A model generated the notes under the pieces. That model saw only the letters and a program-made list of their open reading frames with translations. It did not search any database and had not been told where the DNA came from. A stretch of DNA of 64,000 nt, taken from the NCBI GenBank assembly GCA_014898425.1, contig RCSZ01000002.1, positions 1,054,001 to 1,118,000 of the forward strand, in the 5' to 3' direction. Below are positions 25,408 through 37,840 of this stretch, in pieces; position 1 is the stretch's first letter; every line of letters starts with the position of its first letter. The position numbers and the translations under genes were made by a program. Source of the stretch: Botryotinia globosa. Taxonomy: Eukaryota; Ascomycota; Leotiomycetes; Helotiales; Sclerotiniaceae.

Positions 25408-26267
25408 ATGTCAGAAGGACCTCCAGGCACGTTCGCTAACCGTGGCTCTATCGAAGAGAGAGAAGCCTGTGCCTCCGTTCCACGGAATGTGCAGCTACCA
25501 ACATGCCAAACTTGCCACATACACTACGAGTTCTATACTTGCCAATGCTACGGAGTATATCGTCCTGTATGGGCAGCGAACGAAACGAGCTGCACAACAT
25601 GTATTCCATCGGAATATAGATATGGACAACTAGAGCCAACTACCATACCCAGAATCACTGCAAATCTAGGAGCGCAACCTTGTTCAAAATCCTATTGTGT
25701 CAGGTATTGTGAGAAGGAAGTGTGTCAAAATGACAGGGCTGGTGGACAGTGCAAGACTACGATCTCTGTTTACGCGTGCGGGGATATTAAAATATATACT
25801 CCTAACTTATTATGTATATGGTGCAACCTTACTTATGATACTCGGCCGAAAATCGAGTTGCAGATTCATACTGGGATTAATGGGTCTGTAACGAATATTC
25901 TCAACACGAACACGAGCGAAGAGAACGGGAGCGAGAGTGGGTCGCCCGAATAGAGGCTTCGAATAATAGAGTTCTAGAATGGAGACGTGAAGAAAAAAGA
26001 CGGCAGAGACATGCCCATGGAATTCAAAGGCAAGATCCACATTCCAAAAATGAAAATGGCGAAAAGCTAATAGTATTGAGTGGCTTGAATAGACGTAGAA
26101 GACCTCAAGCATCTACATCTGCATCAAAATCATCTAGAAATCACCATTCCCGACGTGGAGATGGAGGATCGGTTTTACCACGAGACTCCGGTTTTAGTCG
26201 CAGCCATACTTTGCAAGTGCGAGAGTCGAATTTACCAGTATCGCATGACATCGATAGCCACGAATGA
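25408..26267 (+). pseudogene. Cysteine-rich array member G, frameshifted
   Basis: From ATG 25408 the frame encodes a cysteine module aligned with member F: CQTC, YTCQC, TTC, PTTIPRI, CSKSYC, and VYACG. Near 25880 the homology moves to another frame: WVCNEYSQHEHERR there matches MVCDNYSDHEERR of F, and this frame runs on with an Arg/Glu-rich segment and a Ser/Arg-rich end to TGA at 26265-26267. The original frame meets a stop at 25951-25953. A one-base indel explains this; no intron does. The alternative ATG at 25288 lies in duplicated leader sequence and was rejected. Confidence 0.65.
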
Positions 26268-26997
26268 CAGAACTTGGCGTGTACATATGGGCTATATTTG
26301 GGGTATCTATATTGATGCTTGCCGAGAAATTCTACTTGGTAAGTAGCGCTATCTCATATAATTGATGTAACATATATTGCTAGATACTGACTTGCAGATA
26401 CCCACAGATATCCCCATCTCCGAACTCGAGATCGTCTGTCTGGTCGTGCAGTCAAGTCATATTGTATTGCTTTTTATTGATATGGCTTGATACCCATTTC
26501 CCCAGCACCTTTCCTTGCCAGCAAAATTCATCAAGTTCTGAGTCGGAGCGGGCTCCTGATTCACATCAATATCATCTTCTCATTCATGTCCATCTCTTTG
26601 GAAGGAACTTTCTTACTATTTCGCTTCTCTATGAAAGATCAAATTTTCTTTACCATTTCTTTGGGAGGAGTTCCGATCATATTGTCTTTCAGAATGGAGG
26701 TTGCACTTCACTTGTCCTTGGCGTCATTCGCTCAGAGATGGTTCGAATAGCAGGCTATTTTAGAGTGTTGTTCAAATCATATCGTTGTTTCTCTCTATCC
26801 ATGAGTCTTTATATTTTTGCGTGATACTAATTGTGCATCTTCGAACGGTGAACTTCTTGTTACGATGAAACATACAGATGTGAAATACAGATGTAAAATT
26901 CATGTCTGAAGAACTGCTACCATCCTACTAACCAATAAAAGAAAATCCCATGATGCAAACCGATATGTATACATTCCCTAGCCCATCTCATCACCAC
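26268..26997. other. Spacer, no gene seen
   Basis: Lies between the last array member and the PEBP-like gene. Open frames on the + strand near 26460-26820 are hydrophobic but show no family features. I see nothing else in it. Confidence 0.5.
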
Positions 26998-27927
26998 TCA
27001 AAAATACCCCTGAATCTTGAACTTACTATCCTTTCCCTCATTATGATACTTTTCATAGAGAAAATTTGCACCCACAACCGTCAAATTTTCCCTCCCAGCC
27101 CATTCTCTAATCCCACTCCCCGGTTTTTCGAACCCCCAATGTTTCCTCTCCTTCGGTTCCTCCAAATCCACATTGTTTCCTTCTAGCAATACAAATACAT
27201 ATCTATGTTTTCCTGTTCCTTTTGGTGGTGCTGGTGCTTTATCTATTTCTTCTGGTCAGCATGCCCTATCCCTCTTCACCAATGCTCCCTCACACTCCCC
27301 GTTCGGATAATAAGCAAAATAAAACTAACGAAAAGAAACTCACAATCAATAATCCCCACCTCCTCCAACTCACTCCCACTCCACTCTCCACTAATTCCTT
27401 CCCTTCCAACTACAGCCTCAGGAATCCTCGCAATCCAATGACACATCTCAGACATGCTATCATCATCCCTCGAAGGTGCATCTGGATCTGTAAGGATAAC
27501 CGTTAAACCACCCTTAACATGATATTTTCCAGGACAGAAGACTTGGATCGAGGGCGCGGATTGAGTCTGCGAGGGGCGGAGTTCATTGCCTAATTTTACT
27601 TTCTTTGAGGAAGACGAGGAAGAAGAGAGGTTATAAGAGGGAAGAACATAACAAGTGGGAATAAAGGGATCGAGGACATCGGGAATGATGGATGATTTTT
27701 TGAGACTGGCGATCAAAGTATTAGTTAGCATGATGCTGATTTTAACATCAAGTTGAGGGCAGAGGTACGGACGTTTTCTTGATTCCTTTCAAGGGCTTAA
27801 GTTTCTCAGTATATAGTCCATTAGATCCAGAAATATCGTAGTCATATGATTCTGGGGATAAAACAAGTGCGGAGCTGAGCTCAACGAAAGCTGGTAAGAG
27901 AAGCGTGAGGGACGTAAGTAATTGCAT
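26998..27927 (-). CDS. Secreted PEBP-like protein
   Basis: Phosphatidylethanolamine-binding protein family, extracellular or vacuolar fungal type; such proteins bind phospholipid or act as protease inhibitors, and the substrate here is unknown. Minus-strand exons are 27927-27773, 27705-27344 and 27236-26998 (756 nt, 251 residues) with frames preserved. A hydrophobic signal peptide covers about residues 1-19. The anion-binding core DPDAPSRDD is at about 125-133 with CHW near 140, and GTGKHRYVF plus a GIREWA-type segment follow in exon 3. A Ser-rich insert sits near residue 80. The third acceptor was chosen because it restores Asp-Ser-Pro-Ala-Pro-Pro; nearby AG alternatives create stops. Donors GTCCGT and GTGAGT are acceptable. 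It lies downstream of GDA1 in the same orientation, with no obvious link. Confidence 0.88.
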
Positions 27928-28620
27928 TTTAGCTATATGAATTGGATTATTTGGGATTGGTTTTCTGATTGCAGTGCAAGATATTTTTGATAAATGAACA
28001 GAAAGAAATTGACGTTGAAATCATACTACTTTATATAGACATTCCATATTGTAGCACCCGTTTGGCTGGGCAGACGTTGCCGATGACGTCGACCTGCTCG
28101 AAAACGAGGGGTAATCACGTGAAATATCTCTAAATGGCGATCACGACGGCGACGCAAGAATTGTTCTCAATAGTAGGGAGCTCTTCAACATGTATACGAG
28201 AAGTATACATGGACCTCTGAATTGAGGAGCGTCGGGAGGAAAATATGAAAAAATGGAATTCCTCTATTTTAGTTCTTGCTCGTGGTGGATCTTGTCCATG
28301 ACCAGGAAAACTCCAGATCCCAATTAAATCGCCACTTTGAGTTTCCAACACTGGATTGTCTGGCATATTGTCGGATGTAGAGATCTTTTGATATCAGTGT
28401 AATGGATTTTTTTTCTCACGTCAAAGATATGTAATGAAAGATACCTAACTCATATATGTGGGAGAAAAATAAAATTGTCATGAATTATTTACTTGATCAA
28501 AGCCGCTGTAAAGAAACAGCTTCGATACCTCTAAGTTTTAAATGATCTTTCGAAGTCGATCCCCGTATTACGCCAATCATCCATGAATCATACATATCTC
28601 GAGGCTCATTACATGATCAT
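27928..28620. other. PEBP promoter / GDA1 3' flank
   Basis: Contains the promoter of the PEBP-like gene and the 3' flank of the GDPase gene. A 78-codon minus-strand frame (28130-28366) has no features that support it. Nothing further seen. Confidence 0.5.
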
Positions 28621-30421
28621 CTATGAGATTTCCTTGACACGGCATTTCCATCCGGAGCCAGCCTCAAGTAACGGAAGACTATTAATTGTTAGATATGGCA
28701 TTGAAGGGAGAGAGAAAGAGGAATAAACATACCTAGCACCGAGACACCATCCAAGTTCATTACCCTTGAGCTTCTTTGCAATCTTGACCTCTCTGTCAAT
28801 TGGCATTTCATAACCAGTGTGCAACAAAGCCATCATGAAGTTCAAATCAAGACACCATTCGGGTCTATCTCTCAACTCCTTTATGGCATCAGGGATACTA
28901 GTAAACATATCCCAGTGAGATTCGCCGCCACAAACTTGGCTGGTAAGATCATGCATCTCTCGTAGAGTGAAGGATTCTGGCATTCCGAGAGGATCGGTAC
29001 GGTCGAAGAAGTATGAGAAGGTGTAGACATCCTCATGTTGGAAAGTCTTTTCCAGAGAAGGTTGATGAACACCATTGAAAGAGCAAGGTGCAACTTTACA
29101 TTCGGCTTCTTTATACAACATCTTCTCTGCGAGTTTGCGGCATTGAGCTGGTGATGGGGAAGAAGGACCCTTCATGACGAATTCGTTCTTCTCACCCAAC
29201 TTAGCACGAAGAGGATGCTTCTCGTCGAATGCAATACCAACTGAACGGTTCATGCCTGGTGCAATACAAGGATTGATGATTGGCGATGCGGTCCAGGAGA
29301 GGTCTGAAGGATTAGCTGCGTGAATATCATCGATGAGAGTCTTGTGAATTGTTTCACGGGCTGCCATTAGACCATATCCCAAATGAGAATGCTGGTATAG
29401 CTCAAAATCTCTTCCGCCAAATGTAAGCTTGTATTTATGGTCACCTTCCGCCATCTTCTCGGGTAGTTTGAACTTTGGTTCAAAGACAACTTGGGTCGAA
29501 CCTCCACCAAGATCGAAAACTGCTGCAGTATCTCCAGGAGCTGGGCCTCCAATGTTACCGAGTAAGAAGTTGGTTGTGATCCAAGCGTAGACGCCCTCAT
29601 CAGTACCATCCATAACTTGGACTCCACCCTTTTCGTCGGATACAACCGCGAAAGGATAGACAGTCTCCAATCTCGTACGAACAGCCTTGAGAATATTGTT
29701 ACTCAATTCCGGACCAAGTTTTCTTAAACCAGCAGTAGCTTTGACAGCCACAGGAGTACAAGACTTAAGTGCATCAGGGACAGTTTTCACTGCAACATCC
29801 ATAAGCATATCGAGACTCTTTGCAGCACCTTCAGCATCAGATCCATAAGAGCTCAATCCGGAGCCGCCCTCTTTCTTTTCAGTCATTTTGAACTCCTCAG
29901 ATTCCAACTCTGGTGTAGGGCCGCAGTTATTGAATTTGTATACGTGAACTCGAGATCCGGTACTTCCAGCATCAATCATGATGGCATATTGAACAATTGG
30001 CTTCGACTTGCTGTAGGATTTCGAGCACTTCGTTGTCCCATAAGTCGAATCAGATGGAGATTGTCCGTCATTGTCACCACTCTTAACTGTATCGACAGCA
30101 CCTTGGACAGCACCTTCGACAGCACCGCCAACTGTTTATGTTAGAAGATGATATATAAGGGTCATTCTATTGTGACATACCAGTGCTTGGTACCTGCGTA
30201 CCGCTTGGAGACAGATAATAGAACAGGAAGACTACGAAGAGCAGGATTCCTCCTGTCTTCAAGTATCTGGACCGCTGACTTTGGGTCATTCTAGCGTTCT
30301 TTGATTTCTCCAGTTTGGAAGCGGCGCTTTCGTTTGCGCCCGAATTACTATATCTTGCAAGCTTCTCGTGAGGGTCGTGTGATGCACTCTTCGATGGGAG
30401 AGAGACAGAAGTACGTCGCAT
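28621..30421 (-). CDS. GDA1: Golgi guanosine diphosphatase (GDA1/CD39 family)
   Basis: Hydrolyses GDP to GMP in the Golgi lumen so that GMP can be exchanged for GDP-mannose, supporting mannosylation. Minus-strand exons are 30421-30181, 30131-28733 and 28678-28621 (1698 nt, 565 residues). Topology is type II: basic cytosolic tail, one membrane segment at about 57-71, then a linker repeated in GAV units and the catalytic domain. The apyrase conserved regions are present in order: DAGSTGSRVHVY, ATAGLR, TDEGVYAW, DLGGGSTQ and a YQHSHLGYGL region. Cysteines expected for lumenal disulfides are present. The third exon encodes only the final GSGWKCRVKEIS. It is divergent from the PPPDE gene across about 0.8 kb. 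Confidence 0.96.
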
Positions 30422-31204
30422 CTGCGAAAGAGCGACTATGAATGATAAGTAGAACTAACCACCTAGACTAATTACCAACTCAAGCCAAGTAAATATAAAC
30501 CGAGTGAAAAGTCTGGTAAGAGAAAGGATTGGTGAAGTTCCAGATCCTACAACTTAGGTATACTTTTAGGGAATGAGAAAAGAACAAAGCTGTTCCCTTT
30601 TTAATTTCATAAGAATAAATTTAAGTAAGGGCAGAAAATGGAAATGAGAAATAGGGGACGTTTTGCCTTCTATCCTTGCATTGGATTTGAGTGCTGTGGC
30701 TAAAGTTGGGATTGCGGCGATGAGTGATTGGTTGACGTCGGGTGTTGTTAATTAGGTAGGTAGGTAGAGTGAAGGGGGGCTTGTGGAGGTGTGGAGATAT
30801 CAACGCCTTAATGATAAAGATTTTTATTTAAGTTTGAAGCTTATCGAGAAAAGCATGATGGAGAAATTGCTTAGTCACAATCGAGACACTCGAGGCACTC
30901 CCCTCAGCCGCGGGGTTTCTTTATCAATATATTAATGACACCCCCTGACCGTGTTTCCGAAACATCGTCAGCTCGAAGTTGCCTTCAGTGATAAATCTTA
31001 TGTCTTTCATTCATAGAATGATATAGAACAATTACTGTACCCTACATGAGATCGTTAATGATGCTACCTCAACAAAAACCCTAAGTTTGGTTTCTCTTAT
31101 TTTGCTTTTCTCTTTCCTACCTCTTTCCTCTCTGTCTCTCTCTTCTACTAACCTGTGTCTCCCCTTTCTACCCAACACACTCAAAAAATCACAGCAACAG
31201 AATA
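30422..31204. promoter_or_regulatory. Divergent GDA1 / PPPDE promoter region
   Basis: This 0.78-kb stretch separates two divergently transcribed genes and must hold both promoters. A long pyrimidine-rich (TCTCTC-type) leader lies at 31090-31160 before the PPPDE start codon. No specific factor site is claimed. Confidence 0.55.
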
Positions 31205-32974
31205 ATGATCGTTCAGCTGTATGTCTATGATCTGTCGAAGGGCCTAGCGCGCAATCTGTCAGGAGCTTTATTGGGAGTCCAGATTGACGCTATCTACCAC
31301 ACCTCTGTTGTTTTTGAGGGCATTGAATATACTTACGATGGAGGGATCAAAACTGTTAAGCCTGGCGAAACTCATCTGGGTAAACCATTGCAGATTATAG
31401 AGTTAGGGAAGACAGATCTGCCTATGGATGTGATTCTGGAATATCTGGACTCTTTGAAAGAAATCTACACCTTTGAGGTAAATTCTCCTACGACTTCAAA
31501 CCTCTTGTCATTAGCTAATTGCATGTAGGCGTATGATCTCTGGAAACATAATTGTAATAACTTTTCGAACGATTTTGCTACATTTCTGGTTGGTCAGGGA
31601 ATCCCCGAGCATATTACGAACCTCCCGGAAACTGTTCTCAACACTCCCTTTGGCAGAATGATCCAACCGCATTTCGACGATTATGTTACTTTGAATAATA
31701 TGAACAATGGCGGCCTGTTGGGCATCCAAAATACAGAGGATCCACAGAAGCAAGCATCAATGTCACAGGTTCGACATGCTCAAACTTCTGCTGAATTGAA
31801 CAACCTCTTGAACTTAGCCAGTAAGAAATGCGCAATCATTTTCTTTACTTCCCATAGTTGCGCTCCATGCAAACCTCTATATCCTGTCTTTGAGCAGCTC
31901 GCAAAGGATGCAGGACGCAAAGCCGTTTTCATAATAGTTGATATTGCCCGGTCATATGAGATTGCCACAAGATACAGTGTTACCGCGACGCCATCCTTTG
32001 CAACCTACTTACAAGGTGAGGAGGAAAAACGCTGGGCGGGAGCGGATGTAGCAACTCTACAAAGAAATGTAGGGCTTCTGGTACAAATGGCGTTCCCGCC
32101 ACATGCACATGAGTCTTTACGTTTACCAGCACTTCGTGCACCAAATACGTTGCCAGTTATTTTTACTAAAGTTCCGCCACTTGAAAAACTCAAAGCAAAG
32201 ATGGGACCTGCTGCTGATGTTCCAGCAGTCAAAGGGGTTCTTCACTTTGTATCAGAGGGACAATCAAAGCCCGCAGCACAGACTCATCTCCCGGATCTGG
32301 ATGCTTTCAGTTGGTTTTTACGAGAAGCTCCTTCTAAAGTACCCACTGAAGTCTTGTTTACAATCGTTGACGTCCTTCGATGTGCTCTTGTGGACCCAAG
32401 ACTAAGTGGTTACTATGCCGAGGAAAAGAACCATAAAACTATTGCTCCACTATTCTCACATATCAATAGTCTTAAGGACTGCCCCTATTCACTCCGTTTA
32501 GTCGCACTTCAAGCAGGTTGTAATCTATTCACAAGTCCCTTATACCCTCAACACATTCTCGGCTGTCCGGCCCTAACCAACCCACTCGTTCAACTAATCA
32601 CAACCTCGCTGCTTGATGATGCACATCATAACGTTCGTGTTGCAGCCGCAAGTCTTGCCTTCAATATGGCATTTGCCAATTCTAGTCTCCGTATAGAAGA
32701 TCACAAAGAAGTATTACCAGAAAGCGAACAAATAGAACTTGCTGCATCTTTACTAGAAGCTATACAAGAAGAAAAAGAATCACCAGAAGCATTGAAGGGA
32801 TTCCTATTGGCGTTTGGACATTTAGTGTTTGGAACCCCGAAAGATGGAGAGTTGGTGGATCTATTGAAGAGTATGGACGCCCAAACAACCATCTTGGGTA
32901 AAGCGAAGGCTTTTCCTAAGGAAAGTTTGATTAAGGAGATTGGACAGGAGTTACTTGGGAAGGGCTTGGAATAG
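31205..32974 (+). CDS. PPPDE peptidase-thioredoxin-PUL fusion protein
   Basis: Exons 31205-31477 and 31529-32974 give 572 residues. Residues about 1-140 are a PPPDE/DeSI papain-like domain; the catalytic pair is visible as His32 (YHTSVVF) and Cys100 (KHNCNNF), with Cys100 encoded just after the intron. Residues about 165-270 are a thioredoxin-like domain with a CAPC redox centre at 202-205. The C-terminal about 300 residues are helical repeats of the PUL type, a Cdc48/p97-binding module in the Ufd3/PLAA family. Family knowledge suggests removal of ubiquitin or SUMO-like modifiers from Cdc48 clients; the exact substrate is unknown. The fused order is seen in other ascomycetes as far as I recall. 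Confidence 0.93.
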
Positions 32975-33058
32975 GTGTGCTTGTGTAGATATGTGGTGTT
33001 AACAGGGAATAGACTGAACAATATGCCATTTTTTCTAAAATCGCAAGCCACAACTTAC

Positions 33059-33181
33059 CTGTTCATTCGTTTGTGATACTCTGCTTCGGCATTAGTAAGG
33101 AAATCGACAACTTGGAAGTTTAGCTCGAGCATGGACACGATGTTCCGTAGACATAGGTCATAGCCTTTTGCCGAGCATAGT
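33059..33181 (-). other. Orphan exon-like segment
   Basis: On the minus strand a TTGCAG acceptor opens a 41-codon frame that closes with an AG-GTAAGT donor. The peptide (containing LELNFQVVDFLTNAEAEYHK) has the amphipathic character and the Tyr-His pattern of a BAR-domain third helix, but I cannot name it. Flanking sequence has stops in all frames, so no neighbouring exon is evident. It may be a transposed fragment of a real gene. Confidence 0.3.
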
Positions 33182-34908
33182 CTGCAATGTAGAATTCCGA
33201 GCACAAGAATCAATAGATACCCAAAAGATATTATTGATATGCCAGATTAGATTGCATTTCGATTTCCTTACCATGAAAGCCTTATCTAAAGATCATCCTC
33301 CACAATCGTGTCTTCCCGTTGTTTTCTTTTCCTATCCCAACTTCAAATTTACATTATTCCGAGGTATAGTTTTGACACGGATCTCTTGACCATTTGTTCT
33401 TGCCTACCGATTGGATGGTATTATCTTTGATTTCTCTGTTTGTTCTCTGTTCTCACTTCACTTCTCATATTTCTACTCACTTTATGACTATGCCAGATAT
33501 CGGATATCAAGTACTACTCATCTTATTACTCACTTTATAGAACACAACACAATGTCGCTCTCCTTCCATTCCTACCCTCACTTCATTTCACTCCACTTCG
33601 CTTTTCACTCCCCATCTATAGAATCCATAGAACTAACATTAATCCTTCACCTTACGATGGGAAAACTCGTCGTTCACATCTTAGTAAAATTAGCTTCAAC
33701 TTTGAGTCATTTCTCACTTTCTTCATAAGTCTGTGCTTGCTTGTTTACCTTTTCAGTTTATGGATTTGGTTTGTTTACATTGTAGTAGGTATGATTTGCT
33801 TTATTTTGCGAAAATGAGAATTGGAAAATTTAGGGTTGATTAGGAGGTGCTGGAACTCGAACAAGGCTGAGGGGTTTGAGATGAGGTTGATTTTGAGGTT
33901 AGAGTTGGAGTAGTGAAGTGTGGGATTGAGGGAGGCTTAGGAGTGGGAGATGGAGTATATGGGTATGAGAGTGAAGAGAGAATGAAAGAGAGGATTAGAT
34001 TTGATTTGAACATACCCAAGTGAAGTACAAATATTGTATAATGGATGAGAGGGGACGAATGGGCTTGCAACATTGCGCTTTACAGTGTCTGAAGCTTAAC
34101 ATGCCGATTCCTCTTCAAACTTTCCTTCAAGCTATTTTTGGGAGATGTAGAGGTGGAAGAAATCGCTCTCATTCGGGGTCGTATAGTATAAATACCAATC
34201 TTCAGAAACTATTCAAACACATGTGAAGATACTAATAAAACACATTGAAGTGTAAAACACAATGAGCGAGATTAGTAATGTTCATCGCTTATGGTGGCCG
34301 AATTTCGCTTACAATTTTGGTGCACGGAGGGGTGGGGAGAAGAATTGCGCATTTGGTATGGGATTCATGGTGAGTGAATAGTTGTATGAGATGATATGCA
34401 GATACGGGTAGGTTCTGAGGGAGAGCCTGGAGTGAATCGGAATGTTCAAGAAATTTTGCACATGTAATATTATCAAATTGTAACTTCCATCGACATGCTG
34501 AAAGATTGGGTATGGAGCCCTGCGTTTAATTTATTCTTGCGGTGTAATCTTGATTGCTCTAGAGTTATTAATAAGATTCTGACTCTCTTGAACGAGAGTC
34601 AATTGAGTAAAGTCTATTATCCGCTTTCTAATGCCCGACATTGAGAATCCTGCATATAGCTGATCCGGTGTCTGCAGACGAGGCTAGAGAGAAAGAAGGG
34701 GAGATTTGGCTATATTGTAGATATTCAGAGGGAATGTACAGTAGTTGGAAAAGGTAGGTGTGTATATTTTTTTCGGGCCGCGGAGTCTCGAGCGTGATTC
34801 CAAACCAGAGGATTTGCTTGTATCACCACTTCATAGTGGCTGCAAGGACGCCGATTACCGTCCCCTCGTATATCTGACTAAAACATCCGAATTGGCAATG
34901 GGCCCTTG

Positions 34909-35937
34909 ATGCTCCCCAAGTACTCACCTCGCCCCGTCTTTCTACTCCAAATCCCCACACCTACCCCACAGTTCATCTCCTTCCGAAACCGCACTTATTC
35001 TCCGTATTCGGAATGCACAATACCAAGGGCTCAGGAAGCTATAAGAAGAGAGGCTTGTATCTCCAAATTCTTCCAAAGACAACAAGCTCTCTGAGGCCGG
35101 GACAGATCTATATGGCTTCCGTCTTCCTGGTATGATTCCACGCCCTTACTTTGCCACCTTATTATACTTTATAACGAAAACCAACAGACGCTCTATCGAC
35201 TGTCATAATTCATCGGCATAGCATGGCTTGACGACGGGCTGCTGTCCCTTCCAGAGAATATCCAAGAGGCGTCGAGAGCGGAGCGGGCCTGTCACAAATA
35301 TTTGACTCTGCTAACTTTCACAGTGTAGCTCCAACATGGAACAAGATAGAAGTAGGCTGACAGCTTGCAAGAAGGTACCCTTGCGTGAAGCTAATACTGC
35401 ATACAAGGTGCTGAATTGCGACCAGAGCAAGCTCTGATAAAGCTTGAGGCTCCTTCCGAATCTCGTCCAGATATCAACAAGTTGGGCTATCTCTTCTCTA
35501 CACCCTTGCTTTTACCCTCATTTTATTTGATCCAGCCACTCATGCCAAGCTCACAGTATTTGTGTCCTGGGTCACGCCTTTCCGTGGTATATTTTTGGTT
35601 CCTTAAACTGCACTGTATGATATGGTCAGCCTATGAGAACAAATGCCATGAGCGTTACTTGAGAGGCTTACCACAACACTTTCTTTCGAGTTTTATCTCA
35701 TGATTTAAAGACACATGTCAACCGAGACTTACAGTGGTGCAGCTTTAAAGTTACTGTAGGATCTGAAAAGCGCAAGCAGGTTTTGGATTGCACTGTCTTT
35801 TCCATGACTAATATTCAGTATCTTGGACTCAACCGTAATTTCCTGAAGTACTGGGATACTTCAGACATGGGAGTTATTGTAGTTGATGTAGGGCACATAG
35901 AGTTTGGAGTATTTGTCAATGAAGAAATTCCAAATTA
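34909..35937 (+). pseudogene. Degenerate gene-like region, unidentified
   Basis: Several coding-like pieces follow each other on the + strand: an ATG frame at 34909-35094, an exon-like junction near 35132 (GTATGA donor) and 35189 (CAACAG acceptor), and an open frame at about 35652-35937 encoding YLGLNRNFLKYWD and VVDVGHIEFGVF. The pieces lie in different frames without splice sites joining them. I do not recognise the protein. It could equally be chance. Confidence 0.25.
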
Positions 35938-37472
35938 ACGGAGCAAACAGATTGAGAGACGTGTGAGAATATCTAGGTAAGATATTGGCTCAAAGTTCGA
36001 AGAGGATAAGTGAATTGAAGAAGAAACCAGCTGATATGCTAAGGTATAGTTGAAAATCTATGAAGCGCATTTTACTAATTTTTGATTCATTAACATTTTC
36101 CAGTCTATACCATTACTTGCTGCTACCACAAACATTATAACATCAAGGCACTTTCCATGTCCTCATAACAGGCAGAACAAGGCTACAAGAAAATCTGACG
36201 TTGAAAGCCCTGACTTTCTCGAACAGCTATTCGCTCGGTTAAGGTTGTGGTTGTCAAGGTTGTGGTGGTCGGGCCTTGTTGCTGTCTAGCAACCTGATTA
36301 TAAGATTGCAAGCTTATTGTTCTTTCGCACAATAACCACTTTCGACCACAATACCAACTTTTGAGAAGAACTTGCACAATACACTTTCAGGAACGACAAT
36401 ACCAATCACCCTCTTTTTTGATACTTGTCGCTTTGCGAGAAAATTAATCTGCTTTTGATTCTATTGTGAGTGCTCCAAAGCCCTCATATAAAAGAATACA
36501 CTTGCATCTTCCTCATTCTTCCTCAATTTCCATTGAAATCAAAGTCCCTCGATATTCCATCTCACCACAGAAAGCAAACTTCGGTCTATCAAAACTCACG
36601 ATTTCCATAGGCCTTTCAAACAGACAATTCCAAGTGTCAATCATCCAAAGTAAGTTATCCTCAGCATTTCCGTCATTTTCATGGTCAACACCGCGACCTT
36701 TCCATCCTATAATTCCAGCGAAGAGCCTGCTTTACAAACCTTGAGACTAGCAATTCTAACTTGCGTCCCAACAGGATTTTCTCATACGCCATTCTTGTTG
36801 ATCAAGATCGTGTATTTACCATTGAGTAAGTCAACCCTTTGAGCTGATATAAGGGTCGCTTGCTTCCATATTCTCCATCACTCCCACTTTCCTCAACTTT
36901 TTTATTCCCACCACCATTGCACTCTCAAGATGCTCCACAACGAAGAATGGCCTCGATCTTGTCTTCAAAGACAGATCTTCACATTTGCTGCCACCATGTC
37001 TTGTACCATCCCTCCTCCGATATCGCACAATCTGATTCTCTCATGGATTTCACCTACATGGTGTCTTGCTACTTGTGTTTCCCTTCTTCGTCTTTCCTCA
37101 GCTTGAAACAAATGCCTCTATCACTTGTCCTTCTTCATCTAAGTCCTATCTTTCTCATTCAACATTAATGTATAGCGTACCAAGATCGCAGGTCGCATAT
37201 CTAACTTTCAGAGTAGTTCTTGAATTTCTGCTTACCTATTCTCTTCTAATACACCCAATTTGTAAGTACCGCTGTATTCCTCTTCCATTTCGTTCTTGAA
37301 GACTTGTACGTATGCTTACTCCATAACAGTTTGAAATTAATACATTTGACACTCTCTGTCGTCTTTTGTTGATTGAAGGCTACTTCAGCGTTTGTATCTC
37401 GCCGATAACAAATTTCCGCGGCCATTTCCTGCCGCCAGGACCAACCTAACAAGTTTTCTCGATATACGATCA

Positions 37473-37840
37473 GTAAGTGTTTGCTGCTGCCTCCGCTTTC
37501 TCGAATGCCTCTTGGAATCGAATATTTACTGACTTTGAAGCAGAATTTCGCCGGTCTTCGTCTCTGTGTCCTTTCCTTGGCACCAGAAGCAAACTTACAA
37601 ACATCTTCTGAATTTTGACCCGTAAGTAATCATCTCTATCCTCCGCTCGGCGAGAATCTCCGGACTGGACAACTGCTCACACAACAACAGTATACCAAAT
37701 CCGAAGCCCCTCGGTCGTTGCTATCGGCCCTCGGAACTCAGTATAATCAACTCTCAATACCAAGTTCCAGTGTCGTTTCTATCGACACCGAAGATACAAC
37801 ATCAGAACCTTCTCCTCCATACCACTGTCTAAAAAACGTC
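37473..37840 (+). promoter_or_regulatory. Intron-rich 5' leader of the 2EXR gene
   Basis: Two canonical introns lie upstream of the chosen ATG: 37473-37543 (GTAAGT, TACTGAC branch, GCAG) and 37622-37690 (GTAAGT, ACAACAG). The final leader exon (37691-37840) is open in the frame of the ATG, but the exon before it has a TGA in that frame. I therefore treat these as leader introns. Confidence 0.5.

Larger units (their letters stand above)
32975..37472. other. 4.5-kb spacer with exon-like relics
   Basis: No complete gene can be built here. It contains one isolated exon-like piece (33059-33181, minus), a degenerate gene-like region (34909-35937, plus) and, at the right end, leader sequence of the 2EXR gene including a probable intron at 36650-36718 (GTAAGT to TTCCAG). 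The remainder is low-complexity, Ser/His/Phe-coding frames without family features. Confidence 0.5.

Noticed and set aside
28130..28366. 78-codon minus-strand frame between PEBP and GDA1
   Set aside because: No family features and a location in the PEBP promoter; likely chance.
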